DNA of 49,663 nt from Ralstonia sp. TCR112 (lineage in GTDB: Bacteria; Pseudomonadota; Gammaproteobacteria; Burkholderiales; Burkholderiaceae): positions 1 through 49,663 of the forward strand of contig NZ_VOSS01000013.1 of NCBI RefSeq assembly GCF_007997035.1, in the 5' to 3' direction. Each line of letters opens with the position of its first letter. Positions within the stretch are counted from its first letter, which is position 1. Of this stretch, positions 35,733 to 43,928 are shown in pieces. Both the position numbers and the translations under genes were made by a program. The notes below the pieces were generated by a model, which worked only from the letters and a program-made list of their open reading frames with translations, was not told the DNA's origin and searched no databases.

Positions 35733-36635
35733 ATGAAGCAATTCGCAGGCGGTGTGGCCGTCATCACGGGCGGTGCGTCGGGTTTCGGCAAGGAATTCGC
35801 CAAGATCGGCGCGGGGTTGGGCATGAAGCTGGTGCTGGCCGATATTCAGCAGGATGCGCTGGATGCCGCTGTGGCCGAGTTCTCGGCGCAGGGCGTGGAA
35901 GTGATCGGCCTGCGCGTCGACGTGTCGAAGGTGGAAGACGTGCAGGCGCTGGCGGACCTCGCCATCAAGACGTTCGGCAAGGTCAACCTGCTGTTCAACA
36001 ACGCCGGAGTGGGCGCAGGCGGCCTGATCTGGGAGAACACCGAGCGCGACTGGGACTGGGTGCTCGGCGTGAACCTGCACGGCGTGATCCACGGCGTCCG
36101 CATCTTCACCCCGCTGATGCTCGAAGCCGCCAAGAAAGATCCGTCGTACGAGGGCCATATCGTCAATACGGCGTCGATGGCGGGGCTGCTGAATGCGCCG
36201 GCCATGGGCATCTATAACGTGTCAAAGCACGCGGTGGTGGCGCTGTCCGAATCGCTGTACCAGGACTTGAGCCTGGTGACCGAACAGATTCATTGCTCGG
36301 TGCTGTGTCCGTACTTCGTGCCGACCGGCATCACGCAGTCTGACCGCAATCGCCCGCAAGATCTGGCGAACACGGCGCCGCCCACCAAGTCGCAGCTCGT
36401 TTCGCGCGCCATGTCGGAAAAGGCGGTCAGCTCCGGCAAGGTCACCGCCGAGCAGGTCGGTCAGATGACCTTCGATGCGATCCGCAACGCGGGCTTCTAC
36501 ATCTACTCGCATCCGCACGCGCTGGCGCCCGTGCAGCATCGCTTTGAAGACATCATCTCGCAACGCAATCCGTCCGATCCGTTTGAAGGCAAGCCGGACG
36601 TGCGCGCGCGTCTGGTTGATGCGCTGCGCGGGTAA
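35733..36635 (+). CDS. SDR family oxidoreductase (second copy)
   Basis: 300-residue classical SDR. The cofactor site is ITGGASGFGKEFAKIG at 11-26, NNAGVGAGG follows, and the active-site triad is in VNTASMAGLL and IYNVSKHAVVALS. An acidic Asp after β2 (VLADIQQ) predicts NAD rather than NADP. The C-terminal region (about 250-300) is longer than in the first SDR here. It lies 54 bp after the GST and 36 bp before the epoxide-hydrolase-like gene, probably in the same operon. The substrate is unknown; related proteins oxidise hydroxysteroids and alcohols. Confidence 0.9.
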   Translation: MKQFAGGVAVITGGASGFGKEFAKIGAGLGMKLVLADIQQDALDAAVAEFSAQGVEVIGLRVDVSKVEDVQALADLAIKTFGKVNLLFNNAGVGAGGLIWENTERDWDWVLGVNLHGVIHGVRIFTPLMLEAAKKDPSYEGHIVNTASMAGLLNAPAMGIYNVSKHAVVALSESLYQDLSLVTEQIHCSVLCPYFVPTGITQSDRNRPQDLANTAPPTKSQLVSRAMSEKAVSSGKVTAEQVGQMTFDAIRNAGFYIYSHPHALAPVQHRFEDIISQRNPSDPFEGKPDVRARLVDALRG

Positions 36636-36671
36636 TTCCACCTCCACGACTGCCACAACGCCGAGATCGCC

Positions 36672-37597
36672 ATGAACACTGCAACGGCTGCCGCCATCAC
36701 GGAATCGCAATTCGCCGATCTGCCCAACGGCACGCGGCTGCATTACGCCAGCGCGGCAAGCGTGGCGCGCCGCTGATGCTGTTCGTGCACGGCTTTCCGG
36801 AGTTCTGGTACGAGTGGGAAGCGCAGCTGGCTGCGTTTGGCGACACGCACTTCGCCGTAGCGCCCGACATGCGCGGCTACAACCTGTCGAGCAAGCCAGC
36901 TGCGGTGGATGCGTATCGCCCGAAACTGCTGGTGCAGGATCTGACGCAGTTCATCACGGCGCTGGGCTATGAGCGTGCGATTGTGGTCGCGCATGACTGG
37001 GGCGGGGCGATCTGCTGGAACCTTGCCATTCAGCATCCGGAGTTGGTCGAGCGACTGGTGATCGTCAATTCGCCGCACCCTTGGGTGTTTGCGAATGCGC
37101 TGCTGAGCGATCCGGCGCAGCAGGCTTCATCGGCGTATATGAACTGGTTGCGCCAGCCAGGGTCGGAGCAGGCGCTGGCCGCCAACGACTTCGAAAAGCT
37201 CGAAGGCTTCTTCAGCGGCATGGGCCAGCCCGTGGCCGACTGGTTCACGCCCGAGGTGCGGGCGCGCTATCACGCGGCCTGGAGCCAGCCGGGCGAGGGC
37301 GGCTCGCATGGCCTGACAGGCGGCGTGAACTATTACCGCGCCTCGCCGCTGCACCCGCCCGCGGAGGGCACGGCGCCGCTGCGCATCGACCAGATGCCGC
37401 CCGAGGCGTTCGTCGTCAAGGTGCCCACGCTCGTGATCTGGGGCGAGATGGACATGGCGCTGCCAAAAAGCCTGCTCAACGGGCTAGAGCGGTTCATTCC
37501 GGACATGCGCCTGGAGCGCATTCCCGACGGCACGCACTGGGTCGTGCACGAACAACCGAAGCGCGTTACGGCGCTGATCCGGTCGTTCGTTTCCTGA
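36672..37597 (+). pseudogene. α/β-hydrolase, epoxide-hydrolase type, one frameshift
   Basis: Epoxide-hydrolase/haloalkane-dehalogenase-like fold. The oxyanion motif is HGFPEFWYEW, the nucleophile Asp is in VAHDWGGAICW, and the catalytic His is in PDGTHWVVHEQP. The first 34 codons (MNTATAAAITESQF...) end early; restoring one base near 36752-36754 (AGCGCGGC to AGCGCCGGC) joins them to ASAGKRGAPLMLFVHG, giving 308 residues. Without the repair, translation would start at 36776 and lose a β-strand. Likely a sequencing error. It may open epoxides formed from unsaturated fatty acids, acting beside the GST; this is inference. Confidence 0.82.
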
Positions 37598-37607
37598 CCC
37601 GCCCGCG

Positions 37608-38756
37608 TTACATCGATTCCGCCAGCATGCGGCGGTAGTCGTCCGCCGTGGCAATGCGCGGGTTGGTCTTGTGGCAGTGGTCGAGCAGGGCGCCTTCCAC
37701 GACATGTTCCAGCGCATCTTCGGGTACGCCCATCTGGCGCAGGCCGGTCGGCAGGCCCAGACGCGCCGTCAGGTCATGCACGGCCTGGGCGAGGTCAGCG
37801 CCCGCCGGCAGGTTCATCACGCGGCGCATGCGGGCGTAGCGGTTGTCGCGCACCACCGTCTCGGCCGTTTCGTTGAAGCGCAGCACCGCAGGCAGTACCA
37901 CGGCATTCAGCGTGCCGTGATGCAGCCCCGTCTTGCCGTCGACCTTCACGCCGCCCAGCGGGTGCGACAACGAATGCACGCACCCCAAGCCCTTCTGAAA
38001 CGCCATCGCACCCTGCATCGACGCGCTCATCATGTTCAGGCGCGCATCGCGGTCGGCGCCATCGCGCGTGGCACGTTCGATGTTGGCCCATGCGCGCTCC
38101 AAACCATCCAGGGCGATGCCGTCCGCAGGCGGGTTGAACGCCGGCGCGAGGAAGGTCTCGATGCAATGCGCGATCGCATCCATGCCGGTGGCGGCCGTCA
38201 GCGCGGGCGGCAGGCCCAGCGTCAGCTCCGCATCGCAGATGGCCGACTTGGGCAGCAGATGCCAAGAGTGGAAACCGAGCTTGCGGCCGTCTTCCAGGAT
38301 GATGATCGCGCCGCGTGCGACCTCGCTGCCGGTGCCGGCCGTGGTGGGAATCGCAATCAGCGGCGCCGCCGCTTCCGTGATCTTCGTGCTGCCGCCCTCG
38401 ATGGTCGCGTAGGTGGTAAGCGGTTCCGGGTGCGTGGCCGCAATGGCGATGCCCTTGGCCAGGTCAATCGACGAACCGCCGCCAATGGCGATCAGCCCGT
38501 CGCAGCCGGCGTCCTTGTACTGCGCCGTGGCCTTCAGCACCATCGCCTCGGTCGGGTTGGAAGGCGTTTCGTCGAACACGGTGACGGGCAAGCCGCCTGT
38601 AGCGTCAATGGCGCGCTGCGCCAAGCCTGCTGCCGCGACGCCCTTGTCGGTCACGATCATCGGCCGGCGGATGCCGACGCGTGCGCATTCGCTTTTCAGT
38701 TCGTTGACGGTGCCGAAACCGAGGTGAACGTGGGTGAGGTAAAAGATGAGGGCCAT
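37608..38756 (-). CDS. Iron-containing alcohol dehydrogenase
   Basis: 382-residue type III alcohol dehydrogenase. The NAD site is AIGGGSSIDLAKGIA (about 92-106) and IPTTAGTGSEV. Metal ligands are Asp in AICDAELT and His residues in GMDAIAHCIETF, VHSLSHPLGG and LHHGTLNAVVLP. GGAGACAGC precedes the ATG. It is transcribed away from an esterase gene across 110 bp that contains the GAACGATCGTTC palindrome. Family members oxidise 4-hydroxybutyrate or other short alcohols; the substrate cannot be assigned. Confidence 0.92.
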   Translation of the reverse strand: MALIFYLTHVHLGFGTVNELKSECARVGIRRPMIVTDKGVAAAGLAQRAIDATGGLPVTVFDETPSNPTEAMVLKATAQYKDAGCDGLIAIGGGSSIDLAKGIAIAATHPEPLTTYATIEGGSTKITEAAAPLIAIPTTAGTGSEVARGAIIILEDGRKLGFHSWHLLPKSAICDAELTLGLPPALTAATGMDAIAHCIETFLAPAFNPPADGIALDGLERAWANIERATRDGADRDARLNMMSASMQGAMAFQKGLGCVHSLSHPLGGVKVDGKTGLHHGTLNAVVLPAVLRFNETAETVVRDNRYARMRRVMNLPAGADLAQAVHDLTARLGLPTGLRQMGVPEDALEHVVEGALLDHCHKTNPRIATADDYRRMLAESM

Positions 38757-38840
38757 GCTGTCTCCGGAGGGTGTTTGCCTGCGTCGCCCGTCTTGTCGCG
38801 CGGGCGTGGTTCAATGGATACTCCGATGATAGCCAAATTA

Positions 38841-38852
38841 GAACGATCGTTC
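38841..38852. promoter_or_regulatory. Perfect palindromic operator GAACGATCGTTC
   Basis: Perfect 12-bp palindrome between divergent Fe-ADH (89 bp from its ATG) and the HSL esterase (15 bp before its ATG). The surrounding TAGAACGATCGTTCAGTT repeats almost exactly upstream of the acyl-CoA ligase at 13280. It is so near the esterase ATG that bound protein should block initiation. Confidence 0.6.
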
Positions 38853-38866
38853 AGTTCCCGCCCCGC

Positions 38867-39847
38867 ATGCAGCACCCATCTCTCGACCCGCACGTTGCCC
38901 AGTTGCTCGATCTGGTGGCGCGTGCCAAGCGTCCGCCGCTGAACGCCCTTGACCCAGCCGACGCCAAGATCGCCTACGAAAAAAGCAGCCCCATCGTCGA
39001 CATCCCGGCCATCCCGCTGGAGGCCGTGCACGACCTGACGGTGCCGGCGCGCGACGGCCATGCCATTCCTATCCGCACGTACGCGGCGCGTGAGGCCAGT
39101 TGGGCCGATCCGCTGCCGTTGCTGGTGTATTTCCACGGCGGCGGTTTTACCGTGGGCAGCATCAAGACGCACGACCAGCTTTGCCGGTCGCTGGCGGCCA
39201 AATCGGGCGCGATGGTGTTGTCGGTGGACTACCGGCTTGGGCCCGAGTGGAAATTCCCCACGGCAGCGAACGACGCATTCGACGTGCTGCAGTGGGTGTT
39301 CGACGAAGCCGCCACCATTGGCGCCGATGCGGCGCGCATCGCGTTCGGTGGCGACAGCGCGGGCGGAACCTTGGCGGCCGTGACTGCCATCGAGGCACGC
39401 AACCGCGGCCTGGCGCCGGTGCTGCAACTGCTGATCTATCCGGGCACCACCGCACGCGAATCCACGCCGTCGCATCGCGAGTTTGCCGAGGGCTACCTGC
39501 TGACGCACGAGATGATCCGCTGGTTCTTCTCGCAATACCTGCGCAGCGATGCCGACCGCGACGACTGGCGTTTCGCCCCGCTCGATGCAGGCGGCCACGG
39601 CGCGGATGTGACAGGCGTATGCCCCGCGTGGATTGCGGTGGCGGGCTTCGACCCGATCCGCGATGCCGGCATCGGCTACGCCAACAAGCTGCGCGCAGCC
39701 GAGGTGCCAGTCGAGCTGAAACTGTACGAAGACATGATTCACGACTTCTTTAAGATCGGGCGCTTCGTGCCGGCCGTCGAAGACGCACACCGCGACGCCG
39801 CCAACGCGCTACGCCGCGCCTTCGGCACCGAGACCGAATCCCCATAA
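38867..39847 (+). CDS. α/β-hydrolase, hormone-sensitive-lipase family esterase
   Basis: 326-residue carboxylesterase. The oxyanion HGGG is in LVYFHGGGFTVGS, nucleophile Ser in FGGDSAGGTLAAV, Asp in VAGFDPIRDAG and His in EDMIHDFFKIG: a full catalytic set. ATG 38867 (MQHPSLDPHVAQLL) fits the family; the 32-residue longer frame would run through the operator. There is no ribosome site and the operator lies 15 bp upstream, so the transcript may be leaderless or very short-leadered. It is followed 23 bp later by a thioesterase gene with a good ribosome site. Confidence 0.92.
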   Translation: MQHPSLDPHVAQLLDLVARAKRPPLNALDPADAKIAYEKSSPIVDIPAIPLEAVHDLTVPARDGHAIPIRTYAAREASWADPLPLLVYFHGGGFTVGSIKTHDQLCRSLAAKSGAMVLSVDYRLGPEWKFPTAANDAFDVLQWVFDEAATIGADAARIAFGGDSAGGTLAAVTAIEARNRGLAPVLQLLIYPGTTARESTPSHREFAEGYLLTHEMIRWFFSQYLRSDADRDDWRFAPLDAGGHGADVTGVCPAWIAVAGFDPIRDAGIGYANKLRAAEVPVELKLYEDMIHDFFKIGRFVPAVEDAHRDAANALRRAFGTETESP

Positions 39848-39870
39848 CCAGAGCAAAAAAAGGAGACCAC

Positions 39871-40308
39871 ATGGCGATCGAGGATTTCCGCCACAGCACA
39901 CCCCTGCGCGTACGCTGGGCCGAAGTCGATGCGCAGAGCATCGTCTTCAACGGCCACTACCTGCTGTACGCCGATGTGTGCATCACCGAATACTGGCGCA
40001 GCATCGGCGTGCGGTATCCGGTCGATGTGGTCGACACCTTCGGCGTGGATTTCTACGTGGTCAAATCCACGCTCGAATACCACGCCTCCGCGCGCTTTGA
40101 CGACGAGCTGGACTTGCGCTGCCGCGTGGCGCGCCTGGGCCGCTCCAGCATCCGCTTTATCATCGAGATGTATCGCGCAGACGAACACCTCGTGACCGGC
40201 GAAGTGATTTACGTGTGCGCCGACCCTGCCACGCAGACCTCCGCGCCGATTCCCGACGCGCTGCGCGAGCGCATCCTCAATTTCGAAGTCCTGAAGCCTG
40301 AAGTGTGA
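39871..40308 (+). CDS. Acyl-CoA thioesterase, YbgC/4-hydroxybenzoyl-CoA thioesterase family
   Basis: 145-residue hotdog-fold thioesterase. VRWAEVDAQSIVFNGHYLLYAD is the family start, with catalytic Asp, and FDDELDLRCRVARLGRSS the central strands. AAAGGAGA precedes the ATG. Its neighbours are an esterase before it and a GNAT 9 bp after, probably one transcript. Releases free acids from acyl-CoA thioesters; specificity unknown. Confidence 0.9.
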   Translation: MAIEDFRHSTPLRVRWAEVDAQSIVFNGHYLLYADVCITEYWRSIGVRYPVDVVDTFGVDFYVVKSTLEYHASARFDDELDLRCRVARLGRSSIRFIIEMYRADEHLVTGEVIYVCADPATQTSAPIPDALRERILNFEVLKPEV

Positions 40309-40317
40309 GAACCGAGC

Positions 40318-40770
40318 ATGACTGCCCCTGAATCTGTCCGCCCGCTTGCTGGTGTTGAAGTTGCCCGCTGGGACGCCGTGCGCGAAGAAGCCCGCGCCAT
40401 CCGCTACGACGTGTTTGTCACCGAACAAGGCGTGCCCGTTGAATTGGAATGGGACGAATGGGATGACCAGTGCTGGCATGCGCTGGCACACGACACGGCC
40501 GGGCGTGCCGTCGCCACCGGCCGCCTGCTGCCCGACGGACATATCGGCCGCATGGCGGTGCGCAAGGAGGCGCGGGGCACGGGCGTCGGGGCGCGCGTGC
40601 TGGAGGCCCTGATCGACAAGGCGCAGTCGCTGGGTTACCCCGAGCTGATCCTGAACGCGCAAACGCACGCCATGCCGTTCTACGTGCGCGCGGGCTTTAC
40701 GGCCGAGGGCGAGGAGTTCGAGGAGGCCGGCATTCCGCACCGAACCATGCGCCGTCTGCTTACACGTTGA
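40318..40770 (+). CDS. GNAT family N-acetyltransferase (ElaA/YjcF-like)
   Basis: 150-residue acetyltransferase. The acetyl-CoA loop is VRKEARGTGVGARVLEALI (R-x-x-G-x-G/A), preceded by DGHIGRMAV, and FYVRAGFTAEGEEFEEAGIPH is the C-terminal region typical of ElaA/YjcF-like proteins. Starting VRYDVFVTEQGVP-type sequence (IRYDVFVTEQGVPVE) matches the same subgroup. The last 11 bp overlap the convergent LysR gene. Substrate unknown. Confidence 0.9.
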   Translation: MTAPESVRPLAGVEVARWDAVREEARAIRYDVFVTEQGVPVELEWDEWDDQCWHALAHDTAGRAVATGRLLPDGHIGRMAVRKEARGTGVGARVLEALIDKAQSLGYPELILNAQTHAMPFYVRAGFTAEGEEFEEAGIPHRTMRRLLTR

Positions 40771-41665
40771 TGCCGTGGGCGGCCCGCACAATGGCTGCGA
40801 TGGCCGCCTGCGCTGCCGGCGACGCGGTTCTGCCGTGCAGGCGCACAATCCCCGTGGTCGAGGGCGGCGACAGCCAGCCCTTCACCGCCAGCCGCACCAG
40901 CGCGCCGGTTTCCAGCTCCTCCCGCACCGCTGCGTTCGTGGCGCCAAGCACGGTGTCCGTTGTGAGTGCCACCGTCTTCAATACGCCGTAGTTGTCGCAT
41001 TCCAACGCGATGCTGGCTTCCTGGCCTGCCGGTAACCCAAGCAGCATCGCCAGCTCCACCTTTGACGGGCTCAGGAGCTTCGGTACGGCAATGCCGTATT
41101 CCCAGACCTCGCGCAGCGTGTGCGTGTGCCCCGCCAGCGGATGGCCGGCCCGCACGTACAGGTGAGGGGGCTGGCCGCCGATCGGTTGGATATCCAGCGC
41201 AGCGTCTTTCGGCATGTCGCGCACGTCGGCGGCGAAGAACTCGATGCTCTCGCTGCGCAGGCTCTCCAGCAGTTGCACCCAATTGCCGACTTCCATGCGC
41301 AGAGCAACCTGGGGATGCTGCTGCCGCAGTTCCTGCAGTGCTTGCGGCATCAGCGTGGCCGTCAGCAGCGGCCCGACGCCGAATGCCGTGTCGCCAAGCT
41401 GGCTGTCGCGATACAGATCGACATCGCGTTGCAGGCAGCGCGCTTCGAACAACAGGCGCCGCGCACGTTCGATGACGAATTCGCCGGCCGGGGTGGGACG
41501 CACGTCGCCGGTTTCGCGATCGAACAGGCGGATGCCGAGATCGTCTTCGATCGCCTGGATGCTGCGGCTGAATGCGGGCTGGCTCAGATGCACCGCCTGC
41601 GCGGCCCGCGCGAAGTGCAGCGTGTCGGCGAGGGCAACAACGTGGCTGAGGCGTCGCAAATCCAT
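40760..41665 (-). CDS. LysR-family transcriptional regulator
   Basis: 301-residue LTTR. The N-terminal winged HTH (1-60) has FARAAQAVHLSQPAFSRSIQ and LGIRLFDRETGDVRPT; the effector domain follows from about 90 (FGVGPLLTATLMPQAL). It is divergent from a fatty-acid-hydroxylase-like gene 100 bp away, the classic LTTR arrangement, so that gene is the likely target. The gap has three GCATTG repeats and a GAACGGATGTTC palindrome. Inducer unknown. Confidence 0.93.
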   Translation of the reverse strand: MDLRRLSHVVALADTLHFARAAQAVHLSQPAFSRSIQAIEDDLGIRLFDRETGDVRPTPAGEFVIERARRLLFEARCLQRDVDLYRDSQLGDTAFGVGPLLTATLMPQALQELRQQHPQVALRMEVGNWVQLLESLRSESIEFFAADVRDMPKDAALDIQPIGGQPPHLYVRAGHPLAGHTHTLREVWEYGIAVPKLLSPSKVELAMLLGLPAGQEASIALECDNYGVLKTVALTTDTVLGATNAAVREELETGALVRLAVKGWLSPPSTTGIVRLHGRTASPAAQAAIAAIVRAAHGINV

Positions 41666-41680
41666 GATGTTGCGTCCTGC

Positions 41681-41717
41681 GCATTGAACGGATGTTCATT
41701 ATGCATTGGACGCATTG
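41681..41717. promoter_or_regulatory. Candidate LysR/TetR binding region in divergent promoter
   Basis: GCATTG occurs at 41681, 41703 and 41712, and GAACGGATGTTC (41686-41697) is an imperfect relative of the operator found near the lipid genes. ATGCAT (41701-41706) adds another palindrome. The region lies between divergent starts at 41665 and 41766. Confidence 0.4.
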
Positions 41718-41765
41718 ACCTGGCACTCCTAGGCTTGTCTGCACAACAAAAGCGAGGAGACACCA

Positions 41766-42668
41766 ATGAGTTCGCACATGGAGCACGCGCTGATCGTCGC
41801 CTGCATCCTCGGATTTGCCGCCATGGAGTTCGTGACGCGGCGCTATCAGGTCAGCGTGCGCGGCCGCGCGACCGCCAACGATGCCTGGCTGGAAGTGCTG
41901 ATGTTCATCAGCCTCGTCGCCGTCACCCAGCCGATCGCGCTGCTGGGCAGCAACGCATTGTGCAACTGGCTCATTCCGGCGCAGCACAACGCCTGGGCCG
42001 ATCTGCCCTGGTGGGCGATGACCGGGTTGCTGCTCATTGGCGATGACCTGACGCAATACCTCTGGCACCGCGCCTCGCACACACCGCTGCTGTGGCCGCT
42101 GCACCGTGCGCACCACAGCGCGTCGTACATGAGCGTGCGCGTGACGTACCGCAACAACTTCTTCTACTACCTGATGATGCCGGGGCTGTGGATTGGCGGC
42201 GTGGCCGTGTACCTGGGCTTTGGGCCCGTCTATGCCGCGTACTTGGTCGTCAAGCTCACCGTCATTGTTGGCGCGCATTGCGCCTGGCCCTGGGATGCGC
42301 CGCTGTACCGCATTCGCGTGCTGCGCCCGCTGATGTGGGTAATCGAGCGGACGATTTCCACGCCCGCCACGCACTGGGCGCATCACGCACTCACCAACGC
42401 CGACGGCATCGGCCACTACAAGGGCAATTTCGGCAACCTGCTGTTCTTCTGGGATGTGCTGTTCGGCACCGCGCATATCACGCGCAAATATCCCGCGAAG
42501 ATTGGTCTGCAGGACGACGTGCTGTTCGGCGCCGAGCCGTGGACGGCGCAGATGTTCTATCCGCTGGTGCAGTCCAAGCGCGAACATTCGGCGTTGCGCC
42601 CGGGCGGCGCGGCCATCACCGAAATGGAAGTGGATCAGGCAGCCAGCGCTAGGCAGGAAGCGGCCTGA
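41766..42668 (+). CDS. Sterol desaturase / fatty-acid hydroxylase family protein
   Basis: 300-residue integral membrane di-iron oxygenase with about four TM helices. His boxes are WHRASH, LHRAHHS and HWAHHALTN, with the DDLTQYLWHR lead-in, matching PF04116. GAGGAGACACC precedes the ATG. Such enzymes hydroxylate or desaturate lipid acyl chains or sterol-like compounds. It is divergent from a LysR regulator; its C-terminal 50 residues are soluble and charged. Confidence 0.92.
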   Translation: MSSHMEHALIVACILGFAAMEFVTRRYQVSVRGRATANDAWLEVLMFISLVAVTQPIALLGSNALCNWLIPAQHNAWADLPWWAMTGLLLIGDDLTQYLWHRASHTPLLWPLHRAHHSASYMSVRVTYRNNFFYYLMMPGLWIGGVAVYLGFGPVYAAYLVVKLTVIVGAHCAWPWDAPLYRIRVLRPLMWVIERTISTPATHWAHHALTNADGIGHYKGNFGNLLFFWDVLFGTAHITRKYPAKIGLQDDVLFGAEPWTAQMFYPLVQSKREHSALRPGGAAITEMEVDQAASARQEAA

Positions 42669-42680
42669 GCGGCCCAGCGC

Positions 42681-43496
42681 TTACGTATCGGCGTGCGTGA
42701 CGGTATCGAGCACGCCGAGGTAGCGCGTCTCGCCAATCTGGCCCTGGGCATCGAAGCGGCGTTCGGTCACGTCGAAGCAGCCGTCGTGGCGGATGCGCAG
42801 GATGGTGCTGGCGCGTGTGCCGTAGCGCGGCGAGCGGATGAAGGCGGCGGAAAGCAGCTTCTCCCACTCGGGCGCCACGCCGGTGGCGGGCAGGGCGCCG
42901 GTCGGTGCTTCGCGCGTTTCCGACAGCAGATCGAGATAGCGCGCCACGTCCAGCGCGTTGCCGTGCCGGCCCGTATCTGCGGCCAGCGCTTCGGCAAAGG
43001 CGGCCATGCGATGCCGCACCTTGAACCACGGCGTATCGAGCAATGCGTTGGACAGCCCGTAGAGGCCCGGCGCGAGCTTGCGGGGCGCTTCGGCGCGGTT
43101 GCTCGTCCACCAGAGTTCGTCGCGCGTGGCGGTCAGCAGGTTGTAGCCGTTGTAGGCGCGGTCGCGTGCAGTGAGGCTATCGAGATAGGCGGGCACCGAC
43201 ATGTCGTCCGCCATCAGGAAATTGGAGACGAGCTCCCCGCGCGAGCGTGCATCGGGCCGGCGCTCGGACGGCGCGCGGTAATTCGTCAGCGCGGCAAAGC
43301 GGCCGTCGCGCGTCATGCCCATCCACGTGCCTGCGTGACCGACCACCTGGGCCATGTCACGCCCGGCCAGCACATTGGGCGCGTCGCTCCACCACGCCAA
43401 GGGCGCGGCAGGGCGGTCATAGAATTCGTCCCGGTTGGCGGCCACCACCAGCGCGTAGGCGGGGTGGGCGTGCCAGGCCGTGAGAATCAAACACAT
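42681..43496 (-). CDS. NRDE family protein (TANGO2-like)
   Basis: 271-residue Ntn-like protein. ATG 43496 gives MCLILTAWHAHP, in which Cys2 would become N-terminal after Met removal; the NRDE motif is in VVAANRDEFYDRPAAP, followed by GTWMGMTRDGRFAALTNYR. AAGGAA lies 8 bases upstream, so this start is preferred over the GTG six bases earlier. The eukaryotic relative TANGO2 affects lipid/haem metabolism, but bacterial function is unknown. It converges on the desaturase gene with a 12-bp gap. Confidence 0.9.
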   Translation of the reverse strand: MCLILTAWHAHPAYALVVAANRDEFYDRPAAPLAWWSDAPNVLAGRDMAQVVGHAGTWMGMTRDGRFAALTNYRAPSERRPDARSRGELVSNFLMADDMSVPAYLDSLTARDRAYNGYNLLTATRDELWWTSNRAEAPRKLAPGLYGLSNALLDTPWFKVRHRMAAFAEALAADTGRHGNALDVARYLDLLSETREAPTGALPATGVAPEWEKLLSAAFIRSPRYGTRASTILRIRHDGCFDVTERRFDAQGQIGETRYLGVLDTVTHADT

Positions 43497-43624
43497 GAGC
43501 ACTTCCTTTGAACATGCCGCGCAACGAACGGCAAATGGTCAATGTGACGACCTGTGTCGCGCGGGCTTCGGCCAAGCATAGCAGCCTGCCGGATTTTTGC
43601 GATGAGGATTGCGGCAGGGCGCCG

Positions 43625-43915
43625 TCAGCTGTTTTCCAGATCGACAAACAGCTCGGCGTGGCGTTCACCCGCGACCAATTCGCGCGGGCCGCCGGTTTCC
43701 CACAGCGCCGCCAGCGTGGCGGCAAATGCGGGCGGGACGTCGTCGTAAGACTCCATCCACGTGGCCTGGCCGTCGCGTGTTTCGGGGCGGCGCATCAACG
43801 CGCCGGCCACGCCGGTCGCTTCTTCCACAGTCTCGAGCCAACGCTGCCAGCGCGGCAGGGCGGCGGCAGCGTCACGCTCGGCGATGCGGAAGTAGACGAA
43901 CAGGTGGTCGGCCAT
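43625..43915 (-). CDS. DUF4936 family protein
   Basis: 96-residue protein that begins MADHLFVYFRIAERDAAAAL and has the acidic FVDLENS end, a small α/β ferredoxin-like pattern. It lies 13 bp after the ygfZ stop on the same strand and is probably co-expressed. It occurs next to ygfZ in Burkholderiales; no biochemical role is known to me. Confidence 0.85.
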   Translation of the reverse strand: MADHLFVYFRIAERDAAAALPRWQRWLETVEEATGVAGALMRRPETRDGQATWMESYDDVPPAFAATLAALWETGGPRELVAGERHAELFVDLENS

Positions 43916-43928
43916 GATGGGGGCGGTG

